DNA from: Trichocoleus desertorum NBK24
GTDB lineage: Bacteria > Cyanobacteriota > Cyanobacteriia > FACHB-46
DNA length: 64,000 nt
Reading direction: 5' to 3'
NCBI RefSeq assembly: GCF_030409055.1
Contig: NZ_CP116619.1
Span: 405,628 to 469,627, forward strand
The notes beneath the pieces are model-generated. The model made no database searches. It had not been told where the DNA came from and saw only the letters and a list, made by a program, of their open reading frames with translations. Positions 36,301 through 44,765 of this stretch are shown one piece after another. The position numbers and the translations under genes are program-made. Numbering within the stretch: the first letter of the stretch is position 1; each line of letters begins with the position of its first letter.

Positions 36301-36521
36301 GATCGCTTCCATTCCCCACAACGAAAAAATTAGTTGTATTCAAAGCCTCTTCTAAGCCAGAGGCCCAAAACCTGCATGATGACTTAACTAGACGTGTGGT
36401 TGGTCTACCAGAAGATGTGGTGCAAGTTCATGATAGACAGACCTTTATCAAGGACAAAGTCATTGCAGAACCTTATGTCAAGGAAGAACCTTATGTCGTG
36501 CCCTTGGGTTACAACCATTAG
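36298..36521 (+). pseudogene. lepB remnant, copy 2 (second direct repeat)
   Basis: Reads RFHSPQR, then a frameshift, then LVVFKASSKPEAQNLHDD, VVGLPEDVVQVHDRQ, KVIAEPYVKEEPYVVPLG and a stop. It keeps RFHSPQR better than copy 1, but has lost the GD of GLPGD and the RDGQ box better kept in copy 1. The two have thus decayed independently from a common source. The last bases overlap the stop of the convergent ynfA gene. Confidence 0.8.
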
Positions 36522-36850
36522 CCTCTAGGGGCATACATTATAACTAAAACACCCAACAACACAATCCAACCACCCAAAAGGTCAAATCTATCAGGGCTGA
36601 TGCGATCAACCAACCAACCCCACAGAATAGACAGTGCAACAAAAACACCGCCGTATGCTGCATAAGCACGCCCAAAATGAGTTGGCTGTAGAGTTGGCAC
36701 CGCACCATATATACCCAGGATTGCAACTCCAATCACAGCTAGCCAGATACTTTTGCCTTCCCGAAGTGCCAGCCAAACTAAATATCCACCGCCAATTTCA
36801 CAAAATCCAGCAAGGACGAAAAAGAACATGGACTGAATCACTTTGTTCAT
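36518..36850 (-). CDS. YnfA/UPF0060 family membrane protein
   Basis: 110 residues, four predicted transmembrane helices, full length for the UPF0060/YnfA family of small drug/metabolite transporter-like proteins: [20 protein letters not shown] at the N-terminus (with the conserved Glu in AGFCEIGG), [20 protein letters not shown] and the C-terminal helix ending in IMYAPRG. I prefer the ATG of MNKVIQS to the one 8 codons earlier. Members have been linked to efflux of cationic compounds in some bacteria, but the function is not firm. Its stop overlaps lepB remnant 2. Confidence 0.9.
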   Translation of the reverse strand: MNKVIQSMFFFVLAGFCEIGGGYLVWLALREGKSIWLAVIGVAILGIYGAVPTLQPTHFGRAYAAYGGVFVALSILWGWLVDRISPDRFDLLGGWIVLLGVLVIMYAPRG

Positions 36851-36965
36851 CTCTTGACAAGTCAGCCTCAACATTCTCCCTCATCGAAGAAGCTGTAAGT
36901 TAGCAATGATTAGAAGTACACGATGAACCGCAACCCTCTTTGGCATCAAACCCAAACACCGAGCT

Positions 36966-39044
36966 TTAGTTGGACTTTAGGCCAACTCGAACCGTCAGAC
37001 CAGGCTGGTAAATGCGGTTGGCTCTTTCGTAGGTTTGGTCGGTGAGATTTTCGAGAAAAGCAGTCAAGGCCAATCTGCGAGTAATAGGAACTTGTAAACC
37101 GAGATCTAGCCGCAACCAAGCTGGAGAAAAATCTTCAATTGTGTCGCCCGGAGTGTTGAAAAAAGCCCGTCGTGCTCCACTGAAATAGTTAGCGTACAAA
37201 TTGACTTGCCAACCCGCAGACTCATAGCCAATGCCTAATTGTCCAACTGAGTAAGGCACAAGCCCTAACTGTAGCCCTCGCTCTGGCCCCGTTCGAATTG
37301 CTGCATCTGTATAGGTGTAGTTAACGAAACTGGACCACTGGGGTGCAATTTGCCAGCGTAGGGCAGCTTCTAAACCATTGGTGTTGACCAAGCCAATGTT
37401 CTCCCAGCGGCCTGCCCGGATGCCTAAGCGATTGTCTAAGCGACTACCGAAATAGGTCAATTGTGCCTTCAGGTCTTCAGCAAGTGCTAAATCAACGCCA
37501 GCAGTCCAAGCAGAACCCGTCTCAGGGTCTAGGTTAGGGTTGGGTAGCCAATTGTGGACTGTATCAAACACATAGAGCTGATCAAGCCCTGGATTTCGCT
37601 GCACCGAGACCCAACTACCCCGCATCGCCACCGTTGGAGTAATCTCCCAGCGACCTCCTAAACTTGGGTTGAGATAGCTGCCGAATTGCGTATTGAAGTT
37701 CTGGCGGAGGCCAAGTTCTACTTGTAGGTTTTGGTTCAGCTTCCAGGTGTTGAGGGCAAATAGCGCCGTATGGAAGCGATCGCGATCTTCGGTGCCATTT
37801 AAAGCAACCAACTGGGGCACATTGCTTTCTACCTCTCCTTTTAACAAGGAGTTTTGCACGTGAAATCCCCAGCGTAAGTTATGGTTGGAGCTGGTTTGCC
37901 AGTTATGCTCAACTCTGCCATTTAGGGTACGCGAATCAAGGCTGCCTGTGCGATATCGAGTTTGTTGCGTGGGGCCGTAGGTGCTGAAGTAGTCTTGGTT
38001 AAAGGAGAGGGTAGTATTCAAAGTGGAGTCTTCGCCTTCCCCCAGTTTGGCTTGCCAAGACAGCCCCGCGTTTAGCAGATCATGATCGAGGCGATCGCGC
38101 TGTAAGGGAAACCCAAAGTAGAGTAATCCGCGCCGACTGGTACTTTTAGTAACATCCAAACTGAACGAGTTGCGATCGCTCAGGTCAAAGCTGACTTTGC
38201 CATAATAACTGTCTACTGCGGTGTCACCATTAAATAAACGACCATCTGGTCCTCGGTTAGCAGCTCCGACAGGGACTCGATAGTTATTTTGAGCCTCAAA
38301 GTTTTGGTAGCTAAAGATATAATTTACATCCCCAACAGAACCGCTTAGTTGACCTTGAGCATTTGATTGGTCATAAGAGCCAAACTGAACTAAGCCACCG
38401 AATCGAGCCGGGGCATCTTCACCCTCTTTAGTGACAATATTCACAACTCCGCCAAAGGCTTCCGATCCATACAGCGTCGCTGAAGTGCCACTAGACAACT
38501 CAACCTGCTCAATGGCTCCGGCAGGGATGCTGTTGAGGTCAGTACTGCCGTGGTAAGTATTGATATTGCTACCGATCGGTTTGCCGTTTAGGAGAAAGAC
38601 AGATTGGTTAATCGATGCCCCTCTGTAATAAGTGCCTGTGTGAATATCAGCTCCAAATCCAGCATCGTTGACCGCAAAGCCTGGTAATCCTCGGAGAATT
38701 TCCGCAGCACTATCAGCTCCTTGCCGAAAAATTTCTTCTTCTTCAATCGTGTAAATAGGAGTAGAAGTTAGCTCTGGTTCCTCGTCCTCAACGACAATGC
38801 GAATCACTTCGTCTTCCGAGTCGGATGATTGAGGAGAGTCTGCAAGTTGTAGGATGTTTTTCTCAACAACTGGAATGAGTTGGCTCGCAGGCTCAGACGT
38901 TGGCAGCAATCCCTCGGCTTGGGTAATTGGTAGAGAGATTTCTTGGAGATCTGGGACAGAGGCGATCGCAGGCTGTAAAAGATTGACTAAAATCAAGCTC
39001 CCAACTGCCACATTAAAGCTAGATCGCACGATAGAGGGTTTCAT
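36966..39044 (-). CDS. TonB-dependent outer-membrane receptor
   Basis: 692 residues from the ATG of MKPSIVRSS (the ATG 12 codons earlier would precede a poor signal). Signal peptide about 1-30 ending near PAIAS, a Ser/Glu-rich spacer, plug domain (about 95-230: IYTIEEEEIF, AAEILRGLPGFAVND, LLNGKPIGSNIN, IEQVELSSGTSATLYGSEA, GGVVNIVTK) and a 22-strand type barrel to the end. The plug is BtuB/siderophore-like; the ligand cannot be told. No Fur box or cobalamin riboswitch was seen in the short upstream region, which is cut by the ISAzo13-type element about 50 bases away. Confidence 0.92.
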   Translation of the reverse strand: MKPSIVRSSFNVAVGSLILVNLLQPAIASVPDLQEISLPITQAEGLLPTSEPASQLIPVVEKNILQLADSPQSSDSEDEVIRIVVEDEEPELTSTPIYTIEEEEIFRQGADSAAEILRGLPGFAVNDAGFGADIHTGTYYRGASINQSVFLLNGKPIGSNINTYHGSTDLNSIPAGAIEQVELSSGTSATLYGSEAFGGVVNIVTKEGEDAPARFGGLVQFGSYDQSNAQGQLSGSVGDVNYIFSYQNFEAQNNYRVPVGAANRGPDGRLFNGDTAVDSYYGKVSFDLSDRNSFSLDVTKSTSRRGLLYFGFPLQRDRLDHDLLNAGLSWQAKLGEGEDSTLNTTLSFNQDYFSTYGPTQQTRYRTGSLDSRTLNGRVEHNWQTSSNHNLRWGFHVQNSLLKGEVESNVPQLVALNGTEDRDRFHTALFALNTWKLNQNLQVELGLRQNFNTQFGSYLNPSLGGRWEITPTVAMRGSWVSVQRNPGLDQLYVFDTVHNWLPNPNLDPETGSAWTAGVDLALAEDLKAQLTYFGSRLDNRLGIRAGRWENIGLVNTNGLEAALRWQIAPQWSSFVNYTYTDAAIRTGPERGLQLGLVPYSVGQLGIGYESAGWQVNLYANYFSGARRAFFNTPGDTIEDFSPAWLRLDLGLQVPITRRLALTAFLENLTDQTYERANRIYQPGLTVRVGLKSN

Positions 39045-39097
39045 AGAAAAATTACTAAAACACTGCTCACACCAGTCCACTCCTCTCTAAGGAAGCG

Positions 39098-40425
39098 TGT
39101 AAAAATAAGTTGAGCAATTAAGCAGCTTTTCTGGGGCTGATTTGATAGTTCCAATCTCCATGAAACCGTTTGCGCCGAATCGCAATCGCGTTAAACTCTT
39201 CATCCGTTACTTTAATGCCCGTTTTGTATCGCTTTTCATCGAGTTGAGCATGAACTTCTAAGCCTTGCTCTGTCGTAGTGCTTCCAATCAGGTTGATGAT
39301 GACTTGCAAACTCGTTAAAGGTCTACCTCGCCAGTTTTGCGTGATATGGCAGAACAGTCGATGCTCAATCTTGTTCCATTTGCTCGTACCTGGTGGGAAA
39401 TGGCACAGGTGAACCGTTAAACCCATCTCATCAGCGAACTCTTGGAGTTTCAACTTCCACAAGCGATTGCGGTAGCCATTGCTGCCCCCACAGTCTGCCG
39501 TGATTAATAAATGCTTACTACGCGGATAAAGCAGTTGCCCCATGTCTAACCACCAGTGACGAATGGACTCAACGGCAAATTCAGCCGTGTCATGGTCAAT
39601 GCCGACGCTCACCCAACCCTGGTTCAAAGCCAAGTCATAGATGCCATAGGGAATTGCTTTGCCCAATGTCTTGTCAGCAAAGTCATGGACATTGACCTCC
39701 ACAGGCTCTCCCTTTGGTTCCCACTCTCGCCCAGGATGATGGAAATTGCCCACCAGTTCCTTGTTCTTGGTATCGATTGAAATCACAGGGCGATGCAACT
39801 GTTGAAACTGCTCAACCGTGGTTGCGATGTGCTCAAACTGGGCATCACGGTCGGGATGATCTTTGCCTTCGCGAGTTTTGCGATTGCTTTGCAAGCTGTA
39901 GTCCATTGACTTGAGCAGGGTATAAACGGTCTTAGCGCTGACTTGATGTCCCTGTCTTTGAAGTTCCTGTGCTAATTTGTTCACACTTTTACAGGTCCAT
40001 CGCAGTGCCGAAGTCGGGTCTCCTCGAGTCGTCGGTTCAACCAGGTCATCGAGACGCTTGATTAATGTCTCATCGCGCTCTTCGACTCGCTTACGTCCTC
40101 CTCCTGGTTTACGAATCGAACCTGTGACAATCGTTTCCTCAGTCGCTTCTAGAGTTCTTTGTCCCGATGTAATCGTATTGCGGCTCAGTCCTGTTGCCTT
40201 TGATAGTGCACTCACACCACCATGCCCCAAACTTCGTGCTTCAATTGCTGCCCAGATGCGTCGTGTTTGCTCATTCAAATAAGGAGCAAATGCCTCGTAC
40301 TTGAAGCGAATTTGTTCAACAACATCCGCTGCGATCATGCTGCTCATAATAACCCTACAGTTCAAGCTTAGTTGCTCTGTTGAGGTAGGTCATGAAGTCA
40401 GGAAAAAGCTCAACTTATTTTTACA
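39098..40425 (-). mobile_element. ISAzo13-type insertion sequence, complete
   Basis: About 1.33 kb bounded by perfect 18-bp terminal inverted repeats: TGTAAAAATAAGTTGAGC at 39098-39115 and its complement at 40408-40425. One full transposase gene lies inside. The immediate flanks (GCG on the left, AGC on the right) do not form a target duplication. The right flank is a truncated transposase of another family and the left flank is the TonB-receptor promoter, so a deletion next to the element seems to have removed the missing part. Confidence 0.88.
39118..40347 (-). CDS. ISAzo13 family transposase
   Basis: 409 residues. DDE transposase of the ISAzo13 type (PF07592-like): helix-turn-helix region at about 50-75 (GGVSALSKATGLSRNTI), then catalytic Asp in VISIDTKNKE, Asp in LLITADCGGSNG and Glu in WNKIEHRLFCHI; FHHPGREWEPKGEPVEVNVHDF is a family hallmark. 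The frame is intact, so the element may be active. I start at the ATG of MSSMIAADVV, which follows TAGGG by 6 bases; a TTG six codons earlier is less likely. No GCGATCGC occurs in the gene, as expected for a mobile element. Confidence 0.93.
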   Translation of the reverse strand: MSSMIAADVVEQIRFKYEAFAPYLNEQTRRIWAAIEARSLGHGGVSALSKATGLSRNTITSGQRTLEATEETIVTGSIRKPGGGRKRVEERDETLIKRLDDLVEPTTRGDPTSALRWTCKSVNKLAQELQRQGHQVSAKTVYTLLKSMDYSLQSNRKTREGKDHPDRDAQFEHIATTVEQFQQLHRPVISIDTKNKELVGNFHHPGREWEPKGEPVEVNVHDFADKTLGKAIPYGIYDLALNQGWVSVGIDHDTAEFAVESIRHWWLDMGQLLYPRSKHLLITADCGGSNGYRNRLWKLKLQEFADEMGLTVHLCHFPPGTSKWNKIEHRLFCHITQNWRGRPLTSLQVIINLIGSTTTEQGLEVHAQLDEKRYKTGIKVTDEEFNAIAIRRKRFHGDWNYQISPRKAA

Positions 40426-40806
40426 AGCTGCCTCACTTGGGTTGCCGTAGTAGGGAATCAAGTGTAAGTCGATAGCAATGCGATGCTGCCTTCTACAAAT
40501 CTTGGGTGGAATTCGGCTTTGCAGAGCTGCATTGAGTTGGCTTTCCAGGGTTGCCATCTCATCCAATTTGTCCAAGTGATAGCGGATACCATTACCACTG
40601 GGTGTACCTTGCAAGCGTTGAGCCGTGTGTTCGATGCTATCGCCTCGGCTGGCAGCCCGCAGCAGGATCTCGAATAGGTCTTGGGGGGTGTATCCGCCTT
40701 TCATGTTCAGTGGAACAGACTCGAGTAGACAATCAAGGGCAGCTTCCAGTGTCCCTTCATCGGTCAGAGCGGGAGCAGGAGATAATGAAGATGGGTAGGT
40801 CGTCAT
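40426..40806 (-). pseudogene. Truncated DDE transposase (ISH3/IS4-superfamily-like), N-terminal part only
   Basis: About 127 codons remain: LEAALDCLLESVPLNMKGGY, YTPQDLFEILLRAASRGDS, TPSGNGIRYHLDKL and IAIDLHLIPYYGNPS, the last containing what should be the first catalytic Asp. This matches the N-terminal third of IS4-superfamily transposases of the ISH3 group, as I recall them. The reading frame runs into the terminal repeat of the ISAzo13 element and stops after 11 foreign codons. The rest of the gene is not found on the far side of that element, so it is lost. Confidence 0.8.
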
Positions 40807-40854
40807 GGCTTGATCTAATGCTTTTAGCCTGACCCTACCCCTTTCCTAGAGAAT

Positions 40855-41220
40855 TTGCGATCTACTGAGATTGTTTGGCAGTTAGGCGCTGTGACGGTTA
40901 AAGACGTACATGAACAGATTCTGACTGATCCAGACCGAGAACTAGCCTACGCTTCTGTAACAACTGTGTTGAAGCGCCTCACTCAAAAAGGTTGGTTAGT
41001 CTGCGATAAACAAGGCCGCAGCTTCATTTGGAAACCGCTAATCTCGCAACCACAAGCGCAAGCACTCCGGGCGTATGAGCAATTGAACCAATTTTTAGCA
41101 GTTGGGAATCCTGATATTGTGGCTGCTTTTGCCGATCGCCTAGATCAAGCGAGTTTAGAGCAGCTAGAGGCGATCGCTCAGCAGTTGCGTAACCTGCGCC
41201 AAAAGCGGGAGGAGCAGTAA
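40855..41220 (+). CDS. BlaI/MecI/CopY family repressor, N-terminus lost
   Basis: About 121 codons with the winged-helix body: VWQLGAVTVKDVHEQIL, ELAYASVTTVLKRLTQKGW and KQGRSFIWKPL, then a helical dimerisation end. Complete members begin about 20-25 residues earlier, with a helix containing L-x-x-E-x-E-I-x-x-x-V-W. Here the frame upstream is open only to 40828, has no ATG, and the sequence beyond comes from the truncated transposase region. A TTG at 40855 is the only start and has no proper ribosome-binding site. The protein may be unexpressed or altered. Its stop overlaps the next start by one base (TAATG). Confidence 0.85.
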   Translation: MRSTEIVWQLGAVTVKDVHEQILTDPDRELAYASVTTVLKRLTQKGWLVCDKQGRSFIWKPLISQPQAQALRAYEQLNQFLAVGNPDIVAAFADRLDQASLEQLEAIAQQLRNLRQKREEQ

Positions 41221-42095
41221 TGCATTGGATCATGTGGTTGAGTGCTTTAGGGTTAGCTTGGAGTTGGCGTTGTATGCGGTTGGAACCAAATCATAATTGG
41301 AATCAGCGCTGGCAGCGAACCCTGAAGTTGTTTCTCTTGCCACCATTGTTTTTGTTGACAACCGCGACCGCCATCTGTTGCATGGAACTGCAAACGGGCG
41401 TGGCTCAGTATTGGTTTGATGGGTTGAGCCTTAGCGCCGCGATCGGCTTTTTGGTATGTGCGGGTGTTCTGAGTTTGAAACTGCTGATAGAGGTTTGGCA
41501 GTCAATGGCTCAAATTCATACTTGCAAGCAACTGCAACTCAATGGGCAGTTGGGCCGCCTACTGAACAGTCCGATTCCTTACGCTGCTCAAGTGGGCCTG
41601 TGGCAACCTGAGTTGGTAGTGAGTCAAGGTCTGTTAGATATCCTCTCTCCTGCACATTTAGAAGCTGTCTTGGCTCACGAGGAGGCCCATAGGGTATATC
41701 GAGATACCTTTTGGTTCTTGCTCCTGGGTTGGTTGCGTCGGCTGACAGTTTGGTTGCCTCAAACTGAGGTGCTTTGGCAAGAGTTGTTGCTTCTGCGAGA
41801 ACTACGGGCCGATCGCTGGGCAGCTCAACGAGTTGACTACTTATTATTAACAGAATCCTTGCTACTCATGGTCAAGGCTCCAACGACAATGTTTGATTCG
41901 AGTTCTGTTGCCTTTAGTAGTGCTGCTGCACCAGAGCGCCTGATTCAAAGAGTAGAAGCATTGCTCACAGAGGCAGATTCAATTCAGCCTTCAACTCCAC
42001 AGGCTTGGGCTTGGCTACTACTGGTGCTGTTGCCCCTCATCACTATTTCCTTTCATTACCTAAGTCATGAGATCTACTGCCTATTTCTCAGGTAG
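41220..42095 (+). CDS. M56 family (BlaR1-like) membrane metallopeptidase
   Basis: 291 residues, no sensor domain. Three or four transmembrane helices surround a zinc-peptidase core: HEEAH (HExxH) in LEAVLAHEEAHRVYRD at about 155-160 and the third ligand Glu in LRELRADRWA. A final helix lies near the C-terminus (AWAWLLLVLLPLITISF). M56 proteins paired with BlaI repressors cleave or inactivate the repressor on a signal; in cyanobacteria such pairs lack the penicillin-binding sensor and their signal is unknown. Overlapping start and stop codons (TAATG) couple it to the damaged BlaI gene, so its expression may also be affected. Confidence 0.92.
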   Translation: MHWIMWLSALGLAWSWRCMRLEPNHNWNQRWQRTLKLFLLPPLFLLTTATAICCMELQTGVAQYWFDGLSLSAAIGFLVCAGVLSLKLLIEVWQSMAQIHTCKQLQLNGQLGRLLNSPIPYAAQVGLWQPELVVSQGLLDILSPAHLEAVLAHEEAHRVYRDTFWFLLLGWLRRLTVWLPQTEVLWQELLLLRELRADRWAAQRVDYLLLTESLLLMVKAPTTMFDSSSVAFSSAAAPERLIQRVEALLTEADSIQPSTPQAWAWLLLVLLPLITISFHYLSHEIYCLFLR

Positions 42096-42241
42096 AGATA
42101 TATTTTCTCATTCAGACTTTTGAGCAAATTTTTATGGGATTAATGTCTTGGGTGATTTCAAGATCATGAGAAAGCGATCGCCCTCCTTTTCAGGAAAAGC
42201 GATCGCTCAGAACATCATTAAACTGGAATTGTTGAAGCTAT

Positions 42242-43138
42242 TTAAGCGTGTTCCCACATTTGGCGAATCTTGCCAGGTAGAAACTCCGCAATCTCCTTAA
42301 CTCGATCTTCCGAAAGCTCATCTTTAGCAGCTGAGAAGACGGCTGCAATCACAGTTTCTTCATCGGTACGAGCTGGGAGACCCGCTTCCTGCCGAATGCG
42401 GAAGAGGAATGTATCTTCTTTGATGATTAAAGGAGGACGCACACGACTGAGGAAGCGCACCAAGGGATTGGTGTCAATCCATAGATCAGCTACTTCGTTT
42501 TGCAATGCTCTTTCGTCAGTTGGCTCCATAGGTTCGTGAAGTTCGTCAGCGACGCGATCGACCGCTTCGTTGGTCATCATGTCGCGCATGGTGCGGAAGA
42601 CGACTTCAGTAATGTCTCTGGCATCATAGAGATCATCCAAATTGGCTTTCACCATGACCCGTTCTAGGAAAGGCGTATCTTTGTCTGCAATGGGGACAGT
42701 TGGCCCGCTCTGCATAGCCTTCGGTGGGTCTGCATTCATTTCTTCCAGCATTTTTTGACCTTTTTCGGTCAGTTCTGCCTTCTTAAAACTAATCAAGTGC
42801 GGTAAAGGACCATCCGGAGCGCCAAAGGTATCAGCAATTCTGAGATCGAACTCTTTAGGATGAACGGCATCAGGTACGTCTTCCTGATTACCATAAGCGT
42901 TACCTGTAAACTCGGCGTTGATGTATTTGCGCTGGTTTAAATAGTCCAAGTGGCCAAGTACATCTTTGGGTGTAATCTCTAGACCTGCAAAGTCTGCCTC
43001 AGTGAAATTCACCTCATCTGGGCCAGGACCGCGATCGCTCTCATCAATTTTTTTCAACATGATGTAAACTACATCATCTCGGATGTCAATTGGCATAAAA
43101 TTCTTCCATACTTCAATAGGGTTCAACGGCTGAAGCAT
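42242..43138 (-). CDS. DUF2267 domain protein
   Basis: 298 residues, soluble and acidic. An N-terminal domain (1-135) holds a winged-helix-like section (EITPKDVLGHLDYLNQRKYI, then LISFKKAELTEKGQKMLEEM). The C-terminal part (about 155-298) is a DUF2267 domain with two similar halves, AREDIT-like DITEVVFRTMRDMMTNEAVD and ETVIAAVFSAAKDELSEDRV, ending FLPGKIRQMW. The biochemical role of DUF2267 is unknown; it is common in cyanobacteria. It is a single gene; a HIP1-rich inverted repeat at about 42170-42210 separates it from the convergent M56 gene. Confidence 0.85.
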   Translation of the reverse strand: MLQPLNPIEVWKNFMPIDIRDDVVYIMLKKIDESDRGPGPDEVNFTEADFAGLEITPKDVLGHLDYLNQRKYINAEFTGNAYGNQEDVPDAVHPKEFDLRIADTFGAPDGPLPHLISFKKAELTEKGQKMLEEMNADPPKAMQSGPTVPIADKDTPFLERVMVKANLDDLYDARDITEVVFRTMRDMMTNEAVDRVADELHEPMEPTDERALQNEVADLWIDTNPLVRFLSRVRPPLIIKEDTFLFRIRQEAGLPARTDEETVIAAVFSAAKDELSEDRVKEIAEFLPGKIRQMWEHA

Positions 43139-43542
43139 TGATCTCTATTAATTTAGGCTTGTTAAACCCAGTTTTTATCAAAGCAGACTCAGAACCAGGT
43201 CTGAGATAGTCTGCCAAGAATCTCATCAGATTGAATTGCTACAGCCATCGATATTGAAATTAGTGGGAGAAGGTCAACTCTTTCATCTGTCACAGGAAAC
43301 ATTCACACTCAAAAATTGACTAATTAGACATAAAGCCTCCCCTGAGACGATTAACAGCACCTGAGGTCTAACTTCATCTCCTCCTTTTGGAGTAGAGAAA
43401 GACTATTCCTAGGATTAAGTAGTGGAACAGAATCTTATGCAGAGCTGCTTTTAGGCTATCTATAAATTGTTGCCACAAGTTGCAGTTCAGATATAGCTCC
43501 TGAAGATTTAACTAACCCAGTATTGCCCCAGTATTACTTGGT
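43139..43542. other. Intergenic region between DUF2267 and DUF3891 genes
   Basis: About 400 bases between two minus-strand genes. I see no supportable gene. It should contain the promoter of the DUF2267 gene and the end of the DUF3891 transcript. Confidence 0.45.
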
Positions 43543-44331
43543 TTAAACAGCGGGGTGCAAGGTCGTTGTCAGTGTCACCCAAGGTGCACTACTCAACTGT
43601 TGGCGCATGGTGGATTCATCCGCTGCGGGCGATCGCAAAACCCGCCCCTCAAATAGCAGTGAAACCGAGCTGGCTCGAAAGCACCAAGGCTCAACCTGGA
43701 GTTGGGTGGGGTCGTCGTGCAGGGGCACTAAGGTAACGGTGGTGTTCCCAATTGCAGTCGGAACCTGCTCGAACTGGCGTTTTTCTGTGACTCCCATACA
43801 GATTGCTAGGGAGAGCGCATCCCATATAGCAACCAGTTGTCGATTTCGAGCGATCGCCTCCGGAGTAACATGGGGCGCATACTCAGGATCTTGTTGCAAC
43901 TGGGCAATGTGCTGTTTTTGAAACTCCTTCTCCTCTTTTAGAAACGCCTCAACAAAGCGAGTAGATTCGGGTGACTTTTGCCAACTGGTAAAGCGTTCAT
44001 AGAGTCCAGTTCCATGCAATGAAACTAACAGAGCGGCATATCGTCCCATCGGCATAGCCAAGTGTTTTGCTCCTGCCCAGAGTTTGGTATGAACCGCTGG
44101 TGCTACTTCCATAAAACTGTGAGGATAGCCAGTTTCAGGGTTAAAGGTAGGAGCTGCCTCCCAAGGCACCCAGCCAATATCGTGCTGTTCGGCCCCTAGA
44201 CACACTGCTTCGTAGGGAGCAAACGAGCCAAACGTTTCATTCCCCCAGGCATGAGCCAGTTGTCCCGCCACCCAAGCGTGAGTGGGCTGAGTGATACAAA
44301 TCCGATCGGTGCTGATGGTGCGGTAGAGCAT
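43543..44331 (-). CDS. DUF3891 family protein
   Basis: 262 residues, soluble. Recognised by RICITQPTHAWVAGQLAHAWGN at the N-terminus, LGAEQHDIGWVPWEAAPTFN, MGRYAALLVSLHGTGLY, and a C-terminal beta-rich part (TVTLVPLHDDPTQLQVEPWC). Conserved His/Asp pairs (H18, H27, HD at about 51, H in SLHG) look like an HD-domain-type metal site, so phosphohydrolase-like activity is plausible but unproven. Divergent from the SMR pump gene; about 110 bases separate them. Confidence 0.85.
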   Translation of the reverse strand: MLYRTISTDRICITQPTHAWVAGQLAHAWGNETFGSFAPYEAVCLGAEQHDIGWVPWEAAPTFNPETGYPHSFMEVAPAVHTKLWAGAKHLAMPMGRYAALLVSLHGTGLYERFTSWQKSPESTRFVEAFLKEEKEFQKQHIAQLQQDPEYAPHVTPEAIARNRQLVAIWDALSLAICMGVTEKRQFEQVPTAIGNTTVTLVPLHDDPTQLQVEPWCFRASSVSLLFEGRVLRSPAADESTMRQQLSSAPWVTLTTTLHPAV

Positions 44332-44441
44332 GACCTATTGAAGCTGGATTGATTACAATTCTAAAGAATTAGCCGAAGCTCACAATCGAAAAGAGATGGA
44401 GTAGCTTAATAGCTATAGCAACTCTAAAGTATTCTGCTCAA

Positions 44442-44765
44442 ATGCACCAAAGCTGGATGTTTCTTGCGTCTGCCATTATTTGCGAGTTGATAGCAACTCT
44501 GTGTTTAAAGCAAACGAACGGTTTCATTAACTCCAAATATCTCTTGGGTTCTGTAATTGGTTATCCAGCCGCTTTTGTTTGTTTTGGTTTCTCCCTCAAA
44601 GGAATAGAAGTGAGTATCGCCTATGCCATTTGGTCTGCGATTGGCATTGTTGGCACCACAGTGCTAGGAGCGGCTCTGTTTGGTGAGAGCTTGAGCAATT
44701 TCAAGATTGCTTGTATATTCCTAATTATCTTTGGTGTGATTGGGCTGAATGTCGCCAAAAGATAG
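44442..44765 (+). CDS. SMR family multidrug efflux protein
   Basis: 107 residues, four transmembrane helices; the essential membrane-embedded Glu (Glu14 of EmrE) is in IICELIAT at position 16. YAIWSAIGIVGTTVLGAALFGE is the SMR signature. It should work as a dual-topology homodimer that exchanges cationic drugs for protons. Full length. Its last 41 bases overlap, in antisense, the 3' end of the CHAT-WD40 gene. Confidence 0.93.
   Translation: MHQSWMFLASAIICELIATLCLKQTNGFINSKYLLGSVIGYPAAFVCFGFSLKGIEVSIAYAIWSAIGIVGTTVLGAALFGESLSNFKIACIFLIIFGVIGLNVAKR

Noticed and set aside
36966-39117. Cobalamin riboswitch or Fur box before the TonB-dependent receptor
   Set aside because: The short upstream stretch left by the insertion element shows neither the conserved cobalamin-box pattern nor a GATAATGATAATCATTATC-like site.
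39090-40433. Target-site duplication around the ISAzo13-type element
   Set aside because: Left and right flanking bases (GCG and AGC) do not match at any plausible length; the flanks also belong to unrelated sequences, pointing to an adjacent deletion.
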